DNA of 64,000 nt from Mansonella perstans (Eukaryota; Nematoda; Chromadorea; Rhabditida; Onchocercidae), in NCBI GenBank assembly GCA_037074765.1, contig JBAMDO010000041.1:62001-126000 (forward strand), written 5' to 3'. Each line of letters starts with the position of its first letter. The first letter of the stretch is position 1. Below are positions 25,301 to 38,242 of the stretch, piece after piece. The translations under genes and the position numbers were made by a program. The notes below the pieces were generated by a model. It saw nothing but the letters and a program-made list of their open reading frames with translations. It had not been told where the DNA came from and made no database searches.

Positions 25301-28300
25301 ATTATGTTATGAATTACAGCTAAGGCATGATATCAGAGATGATGATACTTCATCTAGTCGAGCCGGTACTCCTGGTTCGGAGCCTTCTGATGTTTCAGAG
25401 GAAGTGGAACCAGCATTGCAGCCATCTCGCCTGAAAGCACTCACACCAGGACTTGGACAATGCGATGTGCTAACTGAGGAAGTAAGTGAAGTAAAATGAG
25501 AAGTAAAATTGGATATGAAACTGAAAATTCATAAATGCTAAGATTTAGATTATGAATCTCGCAACTATTTTTTACTTTTTGTTTGGGAATTGTTTATGTC
25601 TATTAGAGCTCTGTATTGCGATTTAGGCATTTGTCGTTGCACATTTGAACCATTTCTAATGTGCGTTTTAGATTTTTCCAAGCTGATATTATTGAAGACT
25701 AATAATTATTTATTGCTTACTCCAGGAGGAAGCAATGACGGTTGATGAATTGGATGAGTATATCGGAAAGCTCAATAGTGAAGCGGAAGAGCTACGTGAA
25801 AGACACAACACATTGATCAATCGTGTGCGCATTCAACCTATTGGACAGGTGTGATAAGAAGAGAGCAATTTTTTTTGAATTTCGTGAAAGGGAAGAAAGC
25901 TGATTTCTGTGGGGTGAAACAGCTCAGCAATTTTGTATTTTTAGAGAAAAATAATGATTTCATTTCACTTTTCTGCTTCTTTGTATCTTGAAAATGAAAA
26001 TGTTTTTTTCCTTGGAAGATGGCGCAATTTTAGACTGTCAGGGAGTGTAGTATTTTATCTTAAATCTCTTTTTTTCTTGATGTCTTTTGACGTCAATTGC
26101 TTTGCTTGATTTATTTGCGACTTATTTATTTAGACTTTTTAGATGCTTCCATTTTTTACCATTTGCAGGATCGTTTTCACCGTTTCTACTGGGTTTTGCC
26201 ACGCCTTGGTGTCCCTCTGGTAGAAAGTATTGCTTCTGCGGGTCTTCATAATCCAGCAGTTAATGTGGATGTTACTTGTCGACAGGATCCGCCATCTATT
26301 GCCGGTTTCATATCATTTAATTTAATAACTTTAGTTTGCATAAAATGTCCAGTTTGTTGCCATAACTTATAAAAAATTCATTCCTGAATTCTCACTTTAT
26401 AGTGGATCCGCAAAATTTTGTCGATCCAGATGTCATTGCTTGCTTGGAAGATATCCTGGACAATTTATGTGGCAATGAAGAACGTCCAGACAGAGGAAAA
26501 AAAGGTGTAAACGCATTATAATGCAAAGACTAAATAAGATTAAGTTTAGACTGCGCCTTTCTCAAATTTATGTCTGTTTATATTTTAACTTCTCCTTGAG
26601 ATTCACATTTTCAAGGTCTTTTTTTGTAGTACGTCTGCGTAGACTGGATAACAAGTGCAAACGTGGTTGGTGGATGATATCAAACGCGAAACTGATGGAG
26701 CAGCTGCGAGGTGCATTTCACGGTCGAGGTATACGGGAACGGGTATTACATCGTTTGCTTGTTAAAGACAATTTCACATTCAATCCAAGTACTCAATGTA
26801 AGTGTTGCTGAAAGAATATTTTGATATTATTCTTAAACCATAATTTCCATTCTCGTTCATCAAAAGTAAGTGACCAGTAATTGCAGTGTTCTTGTATCCA
26901 GTGAATATAGTTCTGTTTTGAGACTATGCTAAAAACGAGTTTCTACCTTTAAGAGTATACGATGTTAGACATCAGATCAGTTAAATTCATTCAGTAGTTG
27001 AGCATATGAGAATTAGAAGCGATCGTTAATACCGGCAATTATAAAATTGCCATTATGTCAGCAGCTTAGTTTCATATTAGTTGGTATTCTTTACATTTTA
27101 TTATACTCCTATTGTTAAAAAAAATGACACTGCCATCTTTTTATACTGCGATACTGTATTGAAGACTTTATACTTTATCCTTAGGAATATATTTGAATAT
27201 AATTTTAAAACTTGATTCACCGAATAATTTTCTTGTGGTATTTAGTATTCGCTCTTTTGATTAGCAGATATATTGGTATCTGTCATTCTCTTCAAATCCA
27301 GTCTTTATAAAATTTAACATTTTTGAAAACACAAAGTTTCAGTAAAATTGGAGCGCGTTAATCGGCCGTTGACAAACAACGAAATTAACAAAGCAATGAT
27401 AATGAGACTTGCCGCGCTGATCTCATCCTTTGAACAAAAAGTTGTCGCCGCTAATGTTCATTGTAGAGTAAGTGATTTGTTGCACTCTCGCAAACGTTAC
27501 AAAAAAAAAAAATATTTGCTGAATCTATTGTGCAAAAAAAGGCAACTTTAGCTGCTTCGAAATTTTGAAACTGGATTCATAACACTTAATGAAAAAAACT
27601 TTGCAAGTTCTTCCAGCCAATGTTTCCGACTGGAGATAACCGCGATGATGATACGGAAAGTGAAGATAGTTTGGATGCTTGGACCTTGGATGATAGTTAT
27701 GCATTAACTGATGAAGCAAAAGTTAATGAAGAGTGTCCATTGTTCGAATGGAATGATTTTAAAGCCCTGAAAGAGCGGTTGTTAGAAGTTGAGCGAAGTA
27801 TTGAACGTCGGTATTTGCTTCATCGCTATTATGCTGGGTAAGAATTTTTTTGTTTAATGTGCTTGTTTTTTTAAAGAAGACAATCAGTCATCAAAGTGCA
27901 TTATCTGATAACTGAGACGTTGACACCGTTTTATTTAGACCTTTTACAAGAAGTTCACATTCCATTTTTTGAATTGACACAGGCATTATTACTTCAAAAT
28001 CCACTCAGCTGTTGCCAGCATTGCACTGCTAATTGGTTCATTATTAATTCCGTTCGGAACAATACTTTGTCGGCAATAAATTGTCGGAAATGAAATATTT
28101 GTTCACTCTGTTTTTTACTTCGTCGGGGTAACAGTATTGGTGAACAACCGCTAGAAATTCCATTAAGACATAACTTTTATTGCTTGTAGAATTGTGGCTT
28201 TTAAAGAATTTCTATAACATTTGGTATCATGACCATATTTTCTCATCCATTTTATATCATTGCGTTTGTGAAAGAACTTATTAACTAATTTTAAACTTCA

Positions 28301-30331
28301 GTTCTACGATACCGGCTGAGAAAATCCTACGCACTCAGCAACAGAAGCAAAATGGTTGCAGTGCAAGCACAAGTAACATCGTGAATGTTAGTGAAGTCCA
28401 ATTGGAAACTAGTGATTCAGTTAACTCCAGTTGTCCGTTTGACAGTGCCACCATTATGGTTGATGAAAGTGGCAATACTGAACTTTTGCAGCGTTGGCGT
28501 GATTACGTTCAGGAAGCTGAAACTGGTGGACAAATTATGTTCGCATTGCAGGTTAGTTACGCTTATATTAGCTAAATTAACTGAATAAGTTCATCAGTAC
28601 AGTCGATTTGGCTTTCACGTCGACACTTTTTTTTATATTTGAAGACTTCTGGATTTGCTGTCCTTGTCAGATTTTCCTATTCTTATCATATTAATTTATG
28701 GAATAGAAGAGCGAAGGATTTCTTTTGTGTTCTGGTCTTAATTAGCAGATTCAGTCTTTGATTCCAATATTTGAATCAATGAATTTCAGGCCTTGGACTC
28801 AGCCATTGCATGGGAGAAGTCGATAATGAAAGCAAGTTGTCAGATTTGTCGAACAAGTGAAAATGAAAGTCAACTATTGCTTTGTGATGCTTGTGACATG
28901 GGTTATCATATGTATTGCTTCCGTGTAAGTTGTGGAGATTCTGAAAATTGAGGTTTTTAGAATTTAATATCGTAATGAGAGACTGTGAGAAGAGTTTTGT
29001 CAGTCTTGCTGTATTTATATTTAGCTGTGTGTTTTCAGCCACGAATAGCTGCGGTCCCAGATGGTGAGTGGTACTGCCCTTTATGTGTCCAGCGAGCTTG
29101 CCGTAAAGTGCTTTGTCTTCTTTGTGCCAAATGGAATAGCCCAAATTCGGAACCTTCAGAACCGATTATCGTATGTTCGAAATGTTACAATGGTTATCAT
29201 GCATCTTGTTTCGATCGTGCACCAACACTCAATGACCCTAAACAATGGACATGTCCGGGATGCCTCAATGTAAGCTTTGATCTGTTTTGCGTGGACTACT
29301 TCAAAATCCCTTTGATCCTTTAAACTTTATTTCTGTGGTATCCTTATCCAATGCATTGATCTATTTCATCTGTTTTTCACATGGTTTCTCTTATTCATTA
29401 TCCAATATGAATGATTGTTTTTTAAAATTTAATCATCTGATCTCAATTTTAAGGCCGATGGTTTCTCGACAGAGCTTGCAAATTCTCTTCTAAATGGTGA
29501 TGTAGAAATAGCACTTGCTCAACAAGAAGGTCAAGAAAAGCAAACTAGTACCGTACAGCAGAATGCAAGCGGACGTCGTGAAGCTCCACGACATAGGCGA
29601 AGAATGACACCGGCCGACTATGATTTCCCTCTGGATATGATGAAAAATCTTTTTAAGTGTGTTGATAATATTTTACATCTAAAATCTAATTCCTTATTCA
29701 AAGCGCATTTTTAAGACAGTTGAATGAGGAAATCTTTGAGATCACTGTATACGCACATTCAGTCAAAGCTCGACAATTTCCAAAAATGTTGAAATTGCAG
29801 CACGATGCTGGACGAGCTTTGGGCGAGACCTGAATCAGGACCATTTCAGTATCCTGTCGATACTAAAGAAGTACCATTTTATAAAAAAGTCATCAAAAGA
29901 CCGATGGATTTGAATCAAATACGAATAAATGTTGAAAATAACAAGTTAGTTCCTCGTTCATGCTCAAGTTTTGCGAATGTGTGTTTTGGGAATGTGAAAG
30001 AAAAAGCGAAATGATCCAAAGATCGGAGAAAACAGAATACCAAGATCTCATTTTATATAATGCTGCATTTTCTATACTTATTTTCAGATACTTGACACAG
30101 GAAAGTTTTATCGAAGACTTGGAGCAAATTTTCGAAAATTGTCGGACCTTTAACGAAGATGAGTCACCGATTGGTCAATCCGGAGTAACACTGCACAAAT
30201 TCTACCAAAAACGATGGAAACAGTTGCGATATAATTATTCAAAACGCTTGAAACGCTTGAAAAATCCACGTCTGGTTCACTCGGTAGCACTGTTATCATC
30301 GTCATCACCATCAACAAATCAGCAAGAGTAG
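19306..30331 (+). CDS. BAZ2: BAZ2-type chromatin protein (TAM, DDT, WHIM, tandem PHD, bromodomain)
   Basis: 26 exons close in frame to 1597 codons: 19306-19564, 20142-20322, 20504-20854, 21004-21264, 21751-21862, 22014-22124, 22256-22394, 22756-22877, 23347-23496, 23641-23916, 24085-24196, 24339-24586, 24775-25002, 25320-25481, 25726-25848, 26169-26304, 26403-26504, 26630-26797, 27343-27467, 27617-27837, 28302-28551, 28790-28924, 29039-29269, 29454-29656, 29801-29944, 30088-30331. Domains: TAM/MBD about 346-425 ([21 protein letters not shown]); poly-Gln about 520-545; DDT about 664-730; WHIM1 about 752-805; WHIM2 about 1025-1080 (RGWWMISN); PHD1 1296-1340 (CQIC, CDAC, HMYC, CPLC); PHD2 about 1350-1399 (CLLC, CSKC, HASC, CPGC); bromodomain about 1470-1570 with the acetyl-lysine-pocket Asn in [12 protein letters not shown]2 proteins bind ISWI ATPases and read histone tails to position nucleosomes and silence chromatin, including rDNA. 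Vertebrate BAZ2 has one PHD finger; here there are two. Intron 3 uses a GC donor (AAG, GCAAGT). The family call is very secure; a few acceptors (23347, 29454) are less certain. Confidence 0.95.
23358..23424 (+). repeat. Coding CAA/CAG repeat (poly-Gln)
   Basis: A run of CAA/CAG with a few CGT, CAT and AAA codons inside BAZ2 exon 9 encodes a Gln/His tract. A second, shorter Gln tract lies in exon 3 (about 20650-20680) next to a poly-Ser run. The +1 frame over exon 9 gives a Thr/Ala-rich shadow frame. Confidence 0.85.
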
Positions 30332-33300
30332 CGAACGACCAGCATGAACGATTAAGGTCCTCAAACTTGGGCAACTGTGGACGGCATTGCGGACCCAGAA
30401 GTGACAAATTAAAAATTAATGGGTCTTTAATGTCGAAAATTTTCTGTAATGCACGGGAAAATTCTGTTCATTGCAAGATTATACTGATCCTGTTCTTCTG
30501 ACAACTTGACGGGTAGATGGGATAAAAAAGTGGCAAAAGATTTGGTATCGTTGTCATGCTTTGAAGCCAATATTAGAGCTATTCTAGTTCATTTAATTTT
30601 TTCGTGAATATTAAAGTAATTTTAACGTATAACATGTACAGTACATGTTTTATCATTTACGTTTGAAGCAATAGAATATCTTCAAATTCATCTCTTTTCA
30701 TTCCCGTCTTATTGTTCTCTGTTTTCGTAAATTGGATCTGTGTAGATCTTAGAAAGTTCATATATTCGTGAAATCGATGATCACTAACATATTTCTGTTT
30801 CTGGAAAAACAAATTTTATGAATCCTTTTAAGGTTCTTTGTCAGAATTTATTTGAACTAACATGAAATGTGAGCTTTCTTATTTCACAAATAATTTCGCA
30901 TGCGATAGAAAAATCATGGCTTACAACAATGTTTATCAAAAATCATGATAGTAGGAAGTATTCTGATGAGTTTTCCTTGCAGTTATGAAAAATTTGTTCA
31001 TCTGCCAATTACTAATGCCGTTGCTGATTGTTTTTTACCACCTTATTATAGTAGCAGCACATCTGATCTCAATCATTTTAGGGAACATCAGCTTGTATTA
31101 TTAGCATTCTCAGCTTTTGTAAATATTTCTTTTTCCTTTGGTTTTGCCCTGTGCAGTTATGCTTTAATGTTGTTGGAGACTTTTTTTTCATTTTTTTAGC
31201 TTTAAAAGGTGGGCTTTAAATGGATTAACTTCCATTCACTTAAGATTTCACTTTTCAAAATTTCAGGAACTTTTGGAAATTTTAAATGGAGCAGTTTTCT
31301 AAATTCCTACTTAAAAGTCATTCCTAAAAGTGAGAGCGAGAGATTTACATTCATTAACTTCAGACTTTAATTTTCAGATGTATTGCAGTTATATAATTAA
31401 TAGTCCTGCAATTTCTACCATTCCAGGGTTCCCAGACTTTTCGCTCACTGCTCAGGCATTTGTTGAAATAAAGTGTTCTTCATCCCTTATTCTTGAAGCG
31501 CTATGACGTTGATTATTTTGTGGTTTAAACTTCTAATTTAATTACTGAGATTCAGGAAGTTTGGGACAGTACTTGTAATATTTCATTGTTATTGTCGTAT
31601 TATTGCTAATGAATAGTTCAGAAATGCGCTTTGATTCATCACTTGCTTACAAATATTTAACAGTCGTTTTTCATTACATTTTTACAGTTATTGTTTGCCT
31701 ACTTTTTTTTTGTATTCATATGTTCCCAATCCTGATCGGTTTTTCATTACTTACTTCTGTTGGTTTGTTAATCAGTTTTTCGATATCTTGTTTATCCGAT
31801 ATCCAGATTCCTATTTTGCGTAGGCAATTTTGTCTTTTGTTATTGTTAGCCGAAATAACATTATGTATTTTTGATTGTTGATTTTTAACTATTCGATGCT
31901 TACTTTTTACTGTTATAAATGTCTTGAAAATGCCTTCTCTGCTTGATGTTTTCAATTGTTGATATCCAGAAATGTTTGTTAACATCATTTATCCATTTGT
32001 TTACATATTTTACTATGCTATCCCATTTTTCACTATATATCGCAGTTTTTAGCATGTCTTGCTGCACTGGATGCTAAATTCTGAAAAGATATTCAATATG
32101 TTTCTTCGCTTTTATATTGTTATTCATTTCTTCACATCACTTCTACGTCTACTAAAACTAATCTAAGTTGTGTTTGGCATCCGAATTCTGTTGCCTCTGA
32201 CAAATGATTCAAACTTTTTCCATACTTCAACCACATTTTAAAGTTATCAGTTTTTATATTCGTATGTGGTCAGTTTAGCTTCACATCAGATTTTAAAGTC
32301 CATTCAATAACGTAGAACTTGTATTTTGTTGAAAATGAAATTCTCATTTTTTGTTGGCATTGTTTTGTACAGGTTCATTCACTTACCAAAATAATTCATA
32401 AATAATATATTGGTATGAAATACCAGTCCCGAGTATCAAACAGCCGAGACACATATTTGTTTTTTAAAGTCATCGTTCAACAAGATGTTTAGAAGTTTTT
32501 GAGAATGCTTGAAACAAGGAAAGGATTGAATCGGCAAACACATTTTCCTGAATGCGCTTTAAATCCTTATTGATGTTCACATTTGGTTTATAGCTTAAAA
32601 TCCTTAAATTAACTTTTACCCGCCGCCTGGTCATCATTAGCAGTTCTCAACAAATTGACTGGACTGTTAGTTTAAGCAGTTCGTTCACCTTGCTAGATTT
32701 CATTCCATTTTTGTAGGAAAAAATCCGTGAATTAATTCAAAATAAATGCTTTTGTGCTTTGATGCACAATAATATTTTGCAGTAAATCCCATCTAGCACA
32801 ATAGCTTTTATGGACCACTGCAAGATCCTCGTAAAATTACATGAGTTATACGGTACACGTGAAAAAGTACCATGGCTGGTAGTTAGCTATGGCAAAAATT
32901 TACGAAACAAAACTACCAGCTCAGAAGAACCAAGACAATGCATTAGAGTGAATAGAAAATATATATCTCTGAAAATGAAGAGTTTATTTGCACATACTGC
33001 GATACATTTATCTTTCAAAAAGAAGATTGCTGGTATTGGGCAATACCTCATACTCTTATAGAGACATTAAAAAAACTATCAACATTTCCAATCTAAAAAT
33101 TGGAACCCCGCTATACACATAAGAAATCACTAATAAAACAAAAAAAAAAACAAAAATCTCATTAAGAGGAAATATTCTAAGCAATAACAACTAATTAAAA
33201 GACACAGATGAACCAATAATAATCATATCTCCATAATTACGCAAGTAAAAAACTGAACAAAAAACCACAGTAAAAAATAAAAACAAAGCCTTCATCAGCT

Positions 33301-34023
33301 GATTTAAAAAAAGCCTCACTTCAAAACGTTGCACGCAGAATTTAATATTTGAGAAACACTGTAGATAAGATGCTAAAATCTTTTACCAAAGTAGCTACTA
33401 TAGTGATCTTACAAATTCAGCAAATGATTAATGCCTATTAAGAATGAATGGGTAAACATCAAATATCTATATGTCCTGAACAGAAGAACAATTTTTTTTG
33501 ATCACACGTCTAGAAATATTATAACATGATGGTTCAAGGTCAGGAAGACACAGTTATTGGTAGTTTAAACGATGTTCGACTGAACATATGCGAAATCTCT
33601 TAAGACGGTATTCATCAAAAGAGAATAACATCAATAAAAAGTACCTTGGCAATGAGTAAAAAATTGAAAAGGACGAAGGAGGCAGGCAAGAAAAAAGAAA
33701 GAAAAAAAAGATTTGAAAATTTTAAAATAGGATTTCGCTGATTAGGAAATGTAAGTAATCATGATGGAGTGGGAGATAAAAACACTAAACTTTACTATAA
33801 CAGCGACAACTCATTTAAAAAACGAGTTGGGGAGAAATTTTCTTTCAAGCTATATGAAAAACAAAAGTACAAAAAATCATTAAATTTTACATAATTTCAT
33901 GTAAATATTCAATCCTCTTCTGAAAATTTGCAAAACTCCAATAAAGTTGGAGGTGGAACAAGACGAGATAAAAATATAAAAATCTTAGGAAAAATCCTAA
34001 AAACGCATCAGCAAATAACCCGT
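30332..34023. other. Convergent intergenic gap between BAZ2 and DBF4
   Basis: The left part is the BAZ2 3' UTR and beyond. Plus-strand open frames at 30945-31199, 31603-31881 and 32810-33061 have no splice partners or recognisable domains. The first two are hydrophobic only because the plus strand is T-rich. Around 32.7-33.1 kb the plus strand changes from T-rich to A-rich, close to where the transcribed strand changes. No convincing gene. Confidence 0.5.
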
Positions 34024-36302
34024 TTAAATCTCACTACTGCTGTCAGAAGTTCGAATAACAGACGACGTAGAATCAGCAAAGTGATTGGATGGCAGTGAAA
34101 GCGGTTCCGGCGTTGACCGTTTCCGTAGTCTTTTATTAGGTACAACGATTTCTTTTACAAAAGAACCGCACAATGCGTCGACCTCATCGTAAAAACCAGG
34201 CGTACTGATCCGTGTCTGGTGTTCCTTGCATAAAAAATGCTGAAATTAAATATTTGAGAATTGGTATCTCAGCCCATTCCAATCGCTCAATATGGAATTT
34301 AATCAATCTAATATCCTCATTTTCTGGATCAGTCATGATGGCACTTACCAGAAAGTGAAAACCAAACATTTGAGCTCAGTTTTTTTGAATGGCCTCATGA
34401 TGTATTGAAGAAAGTGATTAAAACATTTTGGTGGATAAAGGTTGGGAAAAATTGTTAAGAAAATCAAAATAAACGAACTAGCTGCAAATCTTGGCAGTCA
34501 CGTGTGCAAATATCACAGAATCCAGGTCCAACTCGGCTTTTTGCTCGAGGTTTTGAAATCTTCGTTTCTTTCCTAAAAACTTCCAATAGTTCATCAGTTC
34601 ACTGGGATATGTAATTCCTTGGGTGTCAGAATAATAGTAAAAGTGAGAAAAACTAAAAATACCGAAAAAAAATCCAGCCTAATTTATAGCGCTGCTTCAC
34701 TGACCCCTCGAACTTATCGTTCTCAGTGTTCCCAATGAAATGATAAAGATTTAAAATTTACAACCACTATGAAAATATTACTTTCGTTTCAGGACTGGAG
34801 AAGCTTTATGAAATATCGACCTTCCGGCTGCTTCACCAACATAAATTGGTCGAAAATTAGAGGGTATTCCATACTCCTTCCAAGAAGGCGCATATTCGAG
34901 GCTGTTATCTTCAAATTTGATGAATGGTGGTGTTAATTTTCGTATGCTTTTCTGCAAAATCAGAAAATAGAACGAACTAGGCACCAAACTACCCTATAAT
35001 CCGAGCCAATAAAGAAATTTTATGAATTACCATTCAAATATGCAATTATGAAAGTATATGAAAGAATAGTTCGAATCTCTCATTATATAAAAGAACAACT
35101 GCAATTCTACATTTCTGTTGCCTTTCCCGTCTTATTATTAAGACGCTCGCTTTTTAATAGCATGGAACAACGACTAGTCAGTATCGAGCGGTACCTACTG
35201 ACATGCATGGACTGACCGAATTTTGAGGTGACGTAACTTATAGTTTATCCGCATAACAATTTGCAGAAGCTTTAGGATACGATCTACACTGAATACGTAC
35301 TACCGTTCAGTTCTTATATTTCTTTACACCAATGCAAACAATCGAGAAATATATGCTTCCTCCAATTCTTAGAATATGCAAATATTTTCCAAAACATCTC
35401 AAGCATTCTAAAACAATATACCTGTCTTTCCGATTTCGGTTTTATAGGCGCCAATCTCGCCTTCTGGTTCAGTTTGACACGGTTTTTTACATTTGATATG
35501 ATTTGAAGGAAAGAAGCGTATGTTCGAACACGGACACCGTTTTGCACAGCAACTCGAAGTAATACTGGCAAAGCACTATAATACTGAAAGGATACCGGTG
35601 TTCCAGTATACAGAACAACAATGTTTCCATGAAGTCAATACTAACATACATTTTATTGAAATCTGACAGCTCGAAAAAACATATGAATTGCCAGTGATTC
35701 AAGCGGAAACGCCGCATAATCGGTCAGTGATTTATAATCTCAGCAGAAAGCAACAAAATTTCTAATATCTACACAACAGTGATTTCTTTGGAAAAAAAGA
35801 AATAAATTAAGCATCCGAAAAAAAAAAGTCGACTATAGAAATGTTTACTTCGGGTGCAATTTTTTTCGTTTTCGTTATCCTTTCTAAGTATCGTGCATGA
35901 GGATGATCGGTAACAATACAAAAAGGCTTTTCGCCATTATCGTCAAGCGATTCCAAAACTTTTCCACCAAGAAGCTTGATATCTCTCTGTAATCAATTCG
36001 TGCTGCATTCCAGTACAAAAAATGCAAAACTTGAACAAAATCTTTTAGTACCTATGCTAATATATAATGCATAAAAAGCTTCAAAAGTATCATCACGTAG
36101 CACAACTGAATAATATAATCATGTCATTTCTCTTTAATTATAAAGTAATCAGAAGAACCTCAAGTTGCATACGGCTATTTTCATCTTCTAAATCTAAAAT
36201 GAATTCCATTGAACGAAGCGGCTTTTTGCCTCCCTTTATGATAAAACTATCGCTAAAAAAAGAAAGTGATGTCGATGCTTGAGCTGTAGTATTGTCTGCC
36301 AT
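34024..36302 (-). CDS. DBF4: DBF4-type regulatory subunit of CDC7 kinase (DDK)
   Basis: Six exons join in phase to 308 codons: 36159-36302, 35849-35986, 35422-35583, 34782-34951, 34479-34572, 34024-34239. All three family blocks are present. Motif N/BRCT-like (about 28-94): KKPLRSMEFILDLED, then RDIKLLGGKVLESL, as in the DBF4 signature 'K-P-L-x(5)-Y-L-D-L' and 'D-I-K-x-L-G-G-x-V'. Motif M (about 152-190): RKLTPPFIKFED, then NFRPIYV, which contacts CDC7. Motif C, a DBF4 zinc finger split between exons 5 and 6: C224-x2-C227-x9-H237-x5-H243 (CDICTRDCQDLQL + HFLCKEH). DBF4 activates CDC7 to phosphorylate MCM helicase and fire replication origins. At 307 aa it is far shorter than the vertebrate protein (about 670) and ends soon after motif C in a basic Ser-rich tail. 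The first donor (GTTCTT) is unusual but fits phase. Confidence 0.92.
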
Positions 36303-36904
36303 TTCAATTCTCGATCTGCTGCTTTTTTCTTTTTTCTAATAATGCATCACCAATAGCTTAACCTAATTCTGAAAAGAAATTCCCAAATTATTCTTTTATT
36401 CAAGCCAAAAGACACGAGTCACTTAATGCGATTAATAACTATAACCTAATAGGGTGATAAAAAATGAAATTGAATGAAATAAACTAAGGTCGAACTAAAT
36501 AAATTAATGAAATCTATTGGAGTCGAAATAAATAAATTAACAGTGAGATAGTGAAATCAGCCCATTATTAATGTTTGTTAAGGCATATGTACGAATTATT
36601 TAATGTCCTAATAATACTAATGGCATTTTTAAGGGAATTTTTATTTAATGTCTTAAGAAGTTCTTTTTTAAATACCTAAGAAGTATTTAATGTCCTTAGA
36701 AGTGAATTTTCACATCACACATTCCAATAGAGATCTTACTTACCGGTCAAAACAGAGACTTTAATTCCCAATAAACTCTACCCAAAACATAAAATTTACT
36801 TTGGCAATTAAAACCACCGCAAATCCCTAATATCTCTTTGAGCAACGCTGATTTCCCACAACGAAAATCAGTCGTTTCACCAAGCATCAACTCTTTTCTG
36901 ACAT

Positions 36905-37545
36905 AACGAAGAGTGAATCACGCAGATATTTGCTGTTTCAGATCGCTGGCACAAAGGATTCTGTGTACAAATTTTCGCCTTAAATCAACTGATATTTAAG
37001 TGAAAGATAAGGAACAATGATTAGTTATCAGTTAATGATAATGACTAGTTAATGATAATGATTAGTTATTAGTTAATGATAATGACTAGTTAATGATTAG
37101 TTATTAGTTAATGATAATCACTAATTAATGATTAGTTATTAGTTATGTAATAAAAATCAAAATGCTGCAGTCGATTCATTGCTAATCGGTGAAACGACAT
37201 AATATCGAACAACAGTTCTGTTTTCTTTTGTCACTTTTATCGTTTAAACCAAATTTCCACGCTTATGCTACACTTTTTTTTCTATTTAACACAATGGTTA
37301 CAGAAGTGTCACCAAAAAAAATCAACGGTGACATTGAAAGGCAATTATTTTATTATTTTAAATAAACACGAAAAAATATTATTAGAAGAAATGTAGAAAC
37401 AATAATACAACAAAGAGTGAATCACGGATATATCTGCTGCTTCAGAAGATTGACACAAAGGATTCTGTGCACAAATTTCCTCCTGAAATCAAAATTATGC
37501 CAAGATAACGAACAATGTGTTATGTAATAAGAACAAAAATGCTGC
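36905..37545. repeat. Direct duplication with an internal tandem array
   Basis: The block starting 'gaagagtgaatcacg' at about 36908 (then 'cacaaaggattctgtg', 'aaggaacaatga', 'gttatgtaataa', 'aaaatgctgca') returns at about 37411-37545 as 'caaagagtgaatcacgg', 'cacaaaggattctgtg', 'acgaacaatgtg', 'gttatgtaataa', 'aaaatgctgca', in the same order. In the first copy the middle has been expanded by a short tandem array (37020-37145) built on 'ttagttaatgataatgac'. The second copy lacks this array. Confidence 0.75.
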
Positions 37546-37806
37546 AATCAAATGACTGTTAATTGCTTTCTTATGTTACTATTTAGATGTTAATGGATGA
37601 GTGAATTACTTTTTCAAATTTCATTCTTGACGTTATTCTGTGATGAGCAATGTTCGAATATATTTGTTTCCAGTGGAGAAAATTTTGGAATAATTCTGCA
37701 TATTTTTTTCCTAAAATGTTGCAATTATTTAACAAAAAATTTAAAGTATGAATGAAATTTGAAGATTTTCATATTTGTACAGATCAATTTGAACTTATTC
37801 TTTCAG

Positions 37807-37909
37807 ACCTACTTGTTGCAACAATTTTTAATTCGAAGTCTATTACGCAAGTGGTTACGATCCATTCGACCTGTTGAGCACAAAGCAACATTGCATGCAT
37901 TCATAATCG
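37807..37909 (+). other. Orphan plus-strand exon candidate
   Basis: A good acceptor (ATTCTTTCAG) and donor (ATCG, GTATGG) bound an open frame reading TYLLQQFLIRSLLRKWLRSI, then RPVEHKATLHAFII. This amphipathic, basic pattern with codon use like the neighbouring exons looks coding. It faintly recalls the C-terminal half of TMEM135-type membrane proteins, which is a weak guess. I found no partner exons on either side. It may be a relic exon or part of a nested gene. Confidence 0.3.
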
Positions 37910-38242
37910 GTATGGAATAAAATTCACGCCAATTATTACTAATTACAAAGCAATGCCTCTAAAAAAAAAAAAAAGTTTTAGGCTAGATTTGTAATGTCAT
38001 AGAAGTTGAAGATATCTCTGATAAATGCCTCACATATGATAATGTCGCATTTTTTGTTTCATTACTTGTTTCGTGCAACTGGACAACTTCCATTGTAACT
38101 CCTTCTACTGAAAAAATTATCATAATTTACAAGTACCAATTCAGTCTTTCTATTTTAATTATTTCATCTTTCCTAAAATTTTAATTCATGATATAGCAGA
38201 TGGAACGTGTATTGTATCTAAATTCAAAATATTGAGGATTTC

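Larger units (their letters stand above)
36303..38242. other. Intergenic stretch with repeats and one orphan exon candidate
   Basis: Upstream of DBF4 and downstream of the membrane-protein gene. It contains repeated 'taatgtcctta(g)aag' motifs (about 36600-36710), a TTAGTTAATGATAATGA tandem array and a longer direct duplication (listed separately). No complete gene is seen. Confidence 0.5.

Noticed and set aside
30945..31881. Two hydrophobic plus-strand open frames that could suggest membrane proteins
   Set aside because: T-rich DNA encodes Phe/Leu/Ile by default; no splice or start signals and no family resemblance.
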